64,000 bases of DNA, taken from assembly GCA_029582265.1 (NCBI GenBank), contig CM055823.1, forward strand, positions 21,115,365 through 21,179,364, read 5' to 3'. The notes under the pieces were generated by a model, which was given only the letters and a program-made list of their open reading frames with translations, did no database searches and was not told the DNA's origin. Source of the DNA: Zoroaster sp. YZ-2022. Taxonomy: Eukaryota > Echinodermata > Asteroidea > Forcipulatida > Zoroasteridae. Positions 60,027 through 64,000 of this stretch are shown in pieces (position 1 is the stretch's first letter; every line of letters starts with the position of its first letter). The position numbers and the translations under genes are program-made.

Positions 60027-60299
60027 TATTTAAGTATTTATATATTTATTAGAATATTATTTTTATATCTCAAAGTGTGCCTAAAGCCATTTATCGTTCT
60101 TTGTGTGATTCAATGTTTGTTTACTTCCTAAGTGGTAGTATCAGGAGATCAACTCGACAGTAATTTAGTTTACTTTTTTGTAATCCTACAGGGATGCTAC
60201 CTTTGTTTCTGTTTCTGTTAATGTAATGTAAATTTGTGTTTTTTTTGGTTTTGTTTTTCTACCTGTGAAATCAATAAATGAAAATTAAAATGAAATGAA

Positions 60300-60600
60300 A
60301 TTGGTCCACAATCCACAATTGGGTTCAAATCCTTGTTCAGCGTAATTGGTCCCTGGTGGTAGAGCAATTCATCCACAATTGGGTTCAAATCCTTGTTCAG
60401 CGTAATTGGTCCCTGGTGGTAGAGCAATTTATCCACAATTGGGTTCAAATCCTTGTTCAGCGTAATTGGTCACTGGTGGTAGAGCAATTCATCCACAATT
60501 GGGTTCAAATCCTTGTTCAGCGTAATTGGTCTCTGGTGTTAGAGCAATTCATCCACAATTGGGTTCAAATCCTTGTTCAGTGTAATTGGTCTCTGGTATA
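60300..60600. repeat. 60-bp tandem repeat with Pol III box-like motifs, 5 copies
   Basis: Each 60-bp unit contains TGGTGGTAGAGCAATT (A-box or D-arm-like) and GGGTTCAAATCC (B-box-like), about 10 bp apart, plus TTGTTCAGCGTAATTGGTC. It starts where the LINE ends. The ORFs here are repeat translations. Confidence 0.9.
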
Positions 60601-61151
60601 TGTTCAATCTTAAAGATACCGTGAATAAAACAACACTCATCTTACATCATCTCATGGAGTCAATGCAAGACATGTATCTTAATATGTTGAAATAGTCCAA
60701 ATGTTTTGCCCATTTGTATACATAAGCATTATTATGGTGTCCTTTTAAGGCCGTAACTGATACCAACATTAAGCCTTGTTGCGACTATAAACACCTCACT
60801 CCTACACTAAGATGTCAAAAAATCTTCTCAATTTTCTTCATTGACACTGCAGTGCAGGCCTTTAATTTCATTCTCATAGAAAACCAAGGGCAATAAAATA
60901 AATTACCTCCGAGTATTTTGGGGTTGCAGTGGGTTGCCTGAATAAAAAAAATCTGGTCCCTTTCAAATAAACTCTGATAGTAGATAAATACATTTGAAAT
61001 GGCAGAGACAGGCATTGGTAAATAAACTAACAAGTTACTTATATCTATCTTTTCATTGGAATAGCAATTGCACTGATATATGGATCAAAGCATGATTTTA
61101 GAAAAAGCAGAAGAGAATTTCTCTGAGAGCAAACATAAGGAAACTTAATAC
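60601..61151. other. No confident gene; possible short exon
   Basis: On the - strand, 60907-60937 is bordered by TTTTTTTTATTCAG and GTAATT and could be a 31-nt exon following 61152-61256. The peptide is unrecognised. No other feature is supported. Confidence 0.3.
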
Positions 61152-61256
61152 CTTGGTGTCATTGTTGAGGCAGAACATCCTCGTAAGACAGTCAGCTACT
61201 ACTTCAAGTTGCTCCTCAGAAAAGGGCCCTCCTCTTGAAGTCAAAACATAATCCCG
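61152..61256 (-). CDS. Exon of an unrecognised host gene
   Basis: On the - strand the acceptor TTCTCATACAG and donor GTATTA border exactly 35 codons: RDYVLTSRGGPFSEEQLEVV, then ADCLTRMFCLNNDTK. It is in phase 0 and has ordinary protein composition with a helical look (SEEQLEVVADCLTRMF). I do not recognise the family. Its upstream partner at 62305 ends in phase 0, so the two join cleanly. Confidence 0.65.
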
Positions 61257-61413
61257 CTGTATGAGAATAACAGATTTGTAATGTTTGTATACTAGAACTA
61301 TATGTTAGCCAGCTACTTCTATTCCATTAGAGTGGTCAAACCATGCAATAAGTTGCCAGAAACATTGGCTACCTTTAAGAAAAAAACTGAGAGTCCTTCC
61401 CATAGGTGTACAT

Positions 61414-61776
61414 AAGACTGTGCCGGGTATCCGGGTACCTGGATACTCAACTGAAACTGTTCCATTTTTCAGTTCCAATTACTCATAAACGACTGTTGAA
61501 AATTTCAACTGACCATTTAAGCCACACAAACAAATGGAAATCTCCAATTTTGTGTTAACAAAATGTGTGTGGGGAATGGGGATGATATGAGTCGTTTTTA
61601 ATATAGAGGTCCACAAAAGTCCATAATAAAACAAGAGAAATTTGTGTTTATATTGGTTATTTTATACATTTGGGAGTATTTTCGTGTTTTACAAAATTGT
61701 TTATGGGTACCCAAGTATCCGGAGATTTCCAATTTCTGGTATCCGGTTCCCGAAATAACCGAAAATGCACAGCCTT
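61414..61776. mobile_element. 363-bp TIR element with 10-bp duplication
   Basis: AGGTGTACAT flanks both sides (61404-61413 and 61777-61786). The ends AAGACTGTGC and GCACAGCCTT are inverted with one mismatch. Just inside, GGTATCCGGGTACC and its inverted kin (GGGTACCCAAGTATCCGG) recur. It lies in the intron between the two - strand exons. Confidence 0.7.
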
Positions 61777-61789
61777 AGGTGTACATGAC

Positions 61790-62300
61790 TAAACAACAAA
61801 GTGTCCAAGTAAGTAACAGTGACTTAACATTTATGAGTAAACATTTATATACGTGTTAACGGACCACAGGTCTGTAAATGAAATATTCTTTCATTCATCA
61901 TGCTGACAGAATTGTATTTCCTTTTTATCTTGAACTTTCACCTCATGGGGTCAAATTTAAAAAGCCTTCTTTGATGTACCAAGACTAATCCACCAATCAA
62001 GTATGAAGATTATCCATGAAGTATTTCTGAAGTGTGACGGGCGGATGGACACATGTACAAAGAACATGTATGATCCTATTTGCTTTGACTTTGGCATACA
62101 AATAAATACAAATGTTTACAATTTAAAAAAAAATACTAATACAAATTTGAAATAAGGATGATGACCTTATGTGCGAGTGTAGATATTAAACAACAAATCA
62201 AAAATGTTAAGTCAACCACAATAGGTATTCCCTGTTTTAGCAATGTGAAGACCACTCTCCCAATTAAATCCTACCACTATCCAAGCATCTAAACCAATAC
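61790..62300. other. Intron of the - strand gene; nothing recognised
   Basis: AT-rich sequence without repeats or exons that I can support. Confidence 0.45.
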
Positions 62301-62304
62301 TTAC

Positions 62305-62351
62305 CTCTTGAATCTTTCCCTCATTGAAATATAAAAGTCGTTGACATCTCT
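62305..62351 (-). CDS. Exon of an unrecognised host gene
   Basis: On the - strand, acceptor GTCTTTGCAG and donor GTAAGT border 47 nt. Read in phase 2, it gives RCQRLLYFNEGKIQE and ends on a codon boundary, matching the next exon at 61152-61256. Both splice sites are strong. The LINE at 62499 upstream lies in its preceding intron. Confidence 0.6.
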
Positions 62352-62498
62352 CTGCAAAGACAAGTTTAGAAAACATGAGGAAACCATCCCCATGTGTTTG
62401 TTTTATTTTCTTTTGCTTGCGCCTATGTGATACATGTCCTCTAAAGCAGTATATTATGTGTCAACATATCCTGGCCCTTAATGACCAAATGCTATTTG

Positions 62499-64000
62499 CT
62501 ACTTAGACAACTTGTATCTACACAAGTTAATGCTTGTCCATCGATTCGATGATGACACTTGACACTTAGTTGGGCTTTGGGGTTGATCTGGACGTGACTT
62601 CCTGATTGCCCTCTTAGATACAGCATTTTTGATACGTGCACGTTCAAAGGAAGCTGTACCATCATGGATAGCTTTCCGCCAGGTTGCCCGGTTTCTTGCT
62701 TTGTCCTCCCAAGATATTGGTGAGATGTTGCACTTCTTCAGTGAGACCATGAGTGAATCCTTGAAGCGTTTGTACTGGCCGCCAACAGATCGTTTACCCT
62801 CTTTAAGCTCAGAATAGAACAGTTTTTTTGGCAGCCTCTCATCCTGCATCCTGACTAAGTGACCTGACCATCTTAGTTGAGCTTTGATGATCATAACTAC
62901 GATACCAGTCATGTTAGCACGCAAGAGAACCTCAGTATCAGGGATTTTGTCCACCCATTTTATCTGCATGATCTTTCTGAGACAGCTCATATGGAAGTGG
63001 TTCAGCTTTCTTATGTGCCTACTGTATGTCGTCCATGTTTCTGCAAGCATAAAGAAGCGAGGTAAGGACCACTGCCATGTAGACTTGAAGTTTAGTTTTC
63101 ACAGTGATTCCCCTCTTGTCCCAGAGCCTCACACGTAGCCTTCCGAAGGATGAGCTGGCTTTGCTAAGTCGTAGGGCAATTTCATCATCAAGCTGCACAT
63201 CATAGGATAATGTGCTCCCAAGGTAAGTAAACTTGTTTACTACCTTCAGTTGGTGTCCATCAATTGTGATGACAGGTGGGATGTGAGGTTTGCCAGGTGC
63301 TGGATACATCACTTCCGTCTTGCCTAAACTGATCGTGAGGCCGAAGCGCTCGCATGCTTCAGAGAAATGATCCATAATAATCTGGAGGTCATGTTGGGAG
63401 TGGGCACCGAGGGCACAGTCATCTGCGAACAAGAATTCCCTGACAATTTCTTCAGTGACTTTAGTTTTTGCTTGAAGCCTCCGTAGGTTGAACAGTTTGC
63501 CATCAGTTCTGAAACGGATGAAAATACCAATATCCAGATCACTGAAAGCATACACCAACATAGATGCAAAAAGAGTGCTAAAGAGGGAAGGCGCAAGAAC
63601 ACAACCCTGCTTGACACCATTTGACACAGGAAAAGGCTCTGAGTAGTCACCACCATCCATTACTCGGGCCATCATTCCATTGTGGAAGAGTCGAACCATG
63701 TTGATAAATTTGTCTGGGCAACCAACTTTGGAGAGAATTTTCCAAAGGCCATCTCTACTGACCGTATCAAATGCCTTGGTTAGGTCTACAAAAACAAGGT
63801 ACAGATCCATGTGTTGTTCTCGGCATTTCTCTTGTAGCTGTCTGGTAGCAAAAATCATGTCAGTGGTTCCTCTACCTTTCCTAAAGCCACATTGACTGTC
63901 TGGAAGGAAGTCTTCAGCTATGTGTGTGGTAAAGCGGTTGAGGATGATACACAAGTACATGAGGCACATTTGATGTAATGCTCATTTCATATGAACACAT
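62499..64000 (-). mobile_element. LINE 3' half, runs off the window
   Basis: The - strand ORF 63019-63969 encodes RT: DSQCGFRKGRGTTDMIF, LVFVDLTKAFDTVSR, GVKQGCVLAPSLFS, EFLFADDCALGAHSQHD and GLTISLGKTEVMY. A shift near 63040 leads into the C-terminal domain (62499-63050): CLRKIMQIKWVDKIPDTEVL, QLRWSGHLVRMQDERLPKKL and GGQYKRFKDSL. The 3' end is near 62499. The endonuclease must lie beyond 64000. The clade is uncertain; this RT type is common in marine invertebrates. Confidence 0.85.
63019..63969 (-). CDS. LINE reverse transcriptase (partial)
   Basis: 316 open codons covering the palm and thumb. The catalytic Asp in DLTKAFD and the FADD box are intact, as is GVKQGCVLAP. A single frameshift separates it from the C-terminal zinc/helical domain at 62499-63050. 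This is the best-preserved LINE RT in the window besides the one at 35230. It copies its RNA at the target site. Confidence 0.88.
   Translation of the reverse strand: MCLMYLCIILNRFTTHIAEDFLPDSQCGFRKGRGTTDMIFATRQLQEKCREQHMDLYLVFVDLTKAFDTVSRDGLWKILSKVGCPDKFINMVRLFHNGMMARVMDGGDYSEPFPVSNGVKQGCVLAPSLFSTLFASMLVYAFSDLDIGIFIRFRTDGKLFNLRRLQAKTKVTEEIVREFLFADDCALGAHSQHDLQIIMDHFSEACERFGLTISLGKTEVMYPAPGKPHIPPVITIDGHQLKVVNKFTYLGSTLSYDVQLDDEIALRLSKASSSFGRLRVRLWDKRGITVKTKLQVYMAVVLTSLLYACRNMDDIQ

Larger units (their letters stand above)
56627..60299 (+). mobile_element. CR1/L2-type LINE with 2A peptide
   Basis: Order on the + strand: N-terminal extension with a 2A motif, poly-Ser linker, apurinic-type endonuclease (57160-57850), RT (58270-59400), C-terminal domain to about 60026, and a 3' region ending with TGAAAATTAAAATGAAATGA at about 60278-60297. 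RT frames are broken in several places. The clade is inferred from RT motifs and the known presence of 2A in CR1, L2 and related LINEs. Confidence 0.85.

Noticed and set aside
60218..60613. ORFs on both strands of the 60-bp repeat
   Set aside because: The unit length is a multiple of three, so any open unit gives a long ORF. No gene evidence.

Overview
This is a stretch of an animal genome, AT-rich, with intron-split host genes and heavy transposon load. The mix of a CUB/LDLa/leucine-rich-repeat (LRR) receptor-like gene, tRNA-derived SINEs, Penelope elements, and a CR1/L2-type LINE with a 2A peptide fits a marine invertebrate deuterostome, most likely an echinoderm. That assignment is inference. 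No bacterial or plasmid features are present.

Host genes. One gene on the + strand starts at 14102 (signal peptide) and is traceable through seven phase-compatible exons with canonical splice sites: signal peptide (14043-14171), CUB (19306-19662), LDLa (20948-21070), LRR N-terminal cap (22566-22692), and three 72-nt LRR exons (25469, 27949, 52180). It continues past the last exon seen. The layout resembles extracellular parts of LDLa/LRR receptors (relaxin-receptor or GRL101 type). On the - strand, two phase-matched exons (62305-62351 and 61152-61256) mark a second, unrecognised gene.

Mobile DNA by region. 3553-4551: two adjacent TIR elements. 4908-11463: a Ty3/gypsy element on the - strand with near-identical LTRs, a TTATT target duplication, a gag ORF ending in UGA-CUAG, a frameshifted pol, and a C-terminal chromodomain. 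12634-13502: a foldback/TIR element. 13769-13983: a TTAA-type MITE. 15-25 kb: SINEs, Penelope fragments and several intronic minisatellites between host exons. 33.2-41.4 kb: a SINE, then an L1/Tx1-type LINE (- strand) whose ORF2 is interrupted by a Penelope-like element (38118-41035) with a 12-bp target duplication. 42.0-43.3 kb: a very long (AAT)n tract and CA-rich repeats. 45.0-49.3 kb: a nest in which a Tc1-like transposon lies inside an RTE-like LINE, apparently inside a MITE. 51-54 kb: LINE relics around the last LRR exon. 56.7-60.3 kb: a LINE with a 2A peptide before its endonuclease. 60.3-60.6 kb: 60-bp repeats with Pol III box-like motifs. 62.5-64 kb: another LINE running off the window.

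The points most worth a second look are the duplicated LRR exon-plus-intron cassette (including a copy that has lost its exon), the two recoding signals in retroelements (UGA-CUAG and 2A), and the datable nested insertions.
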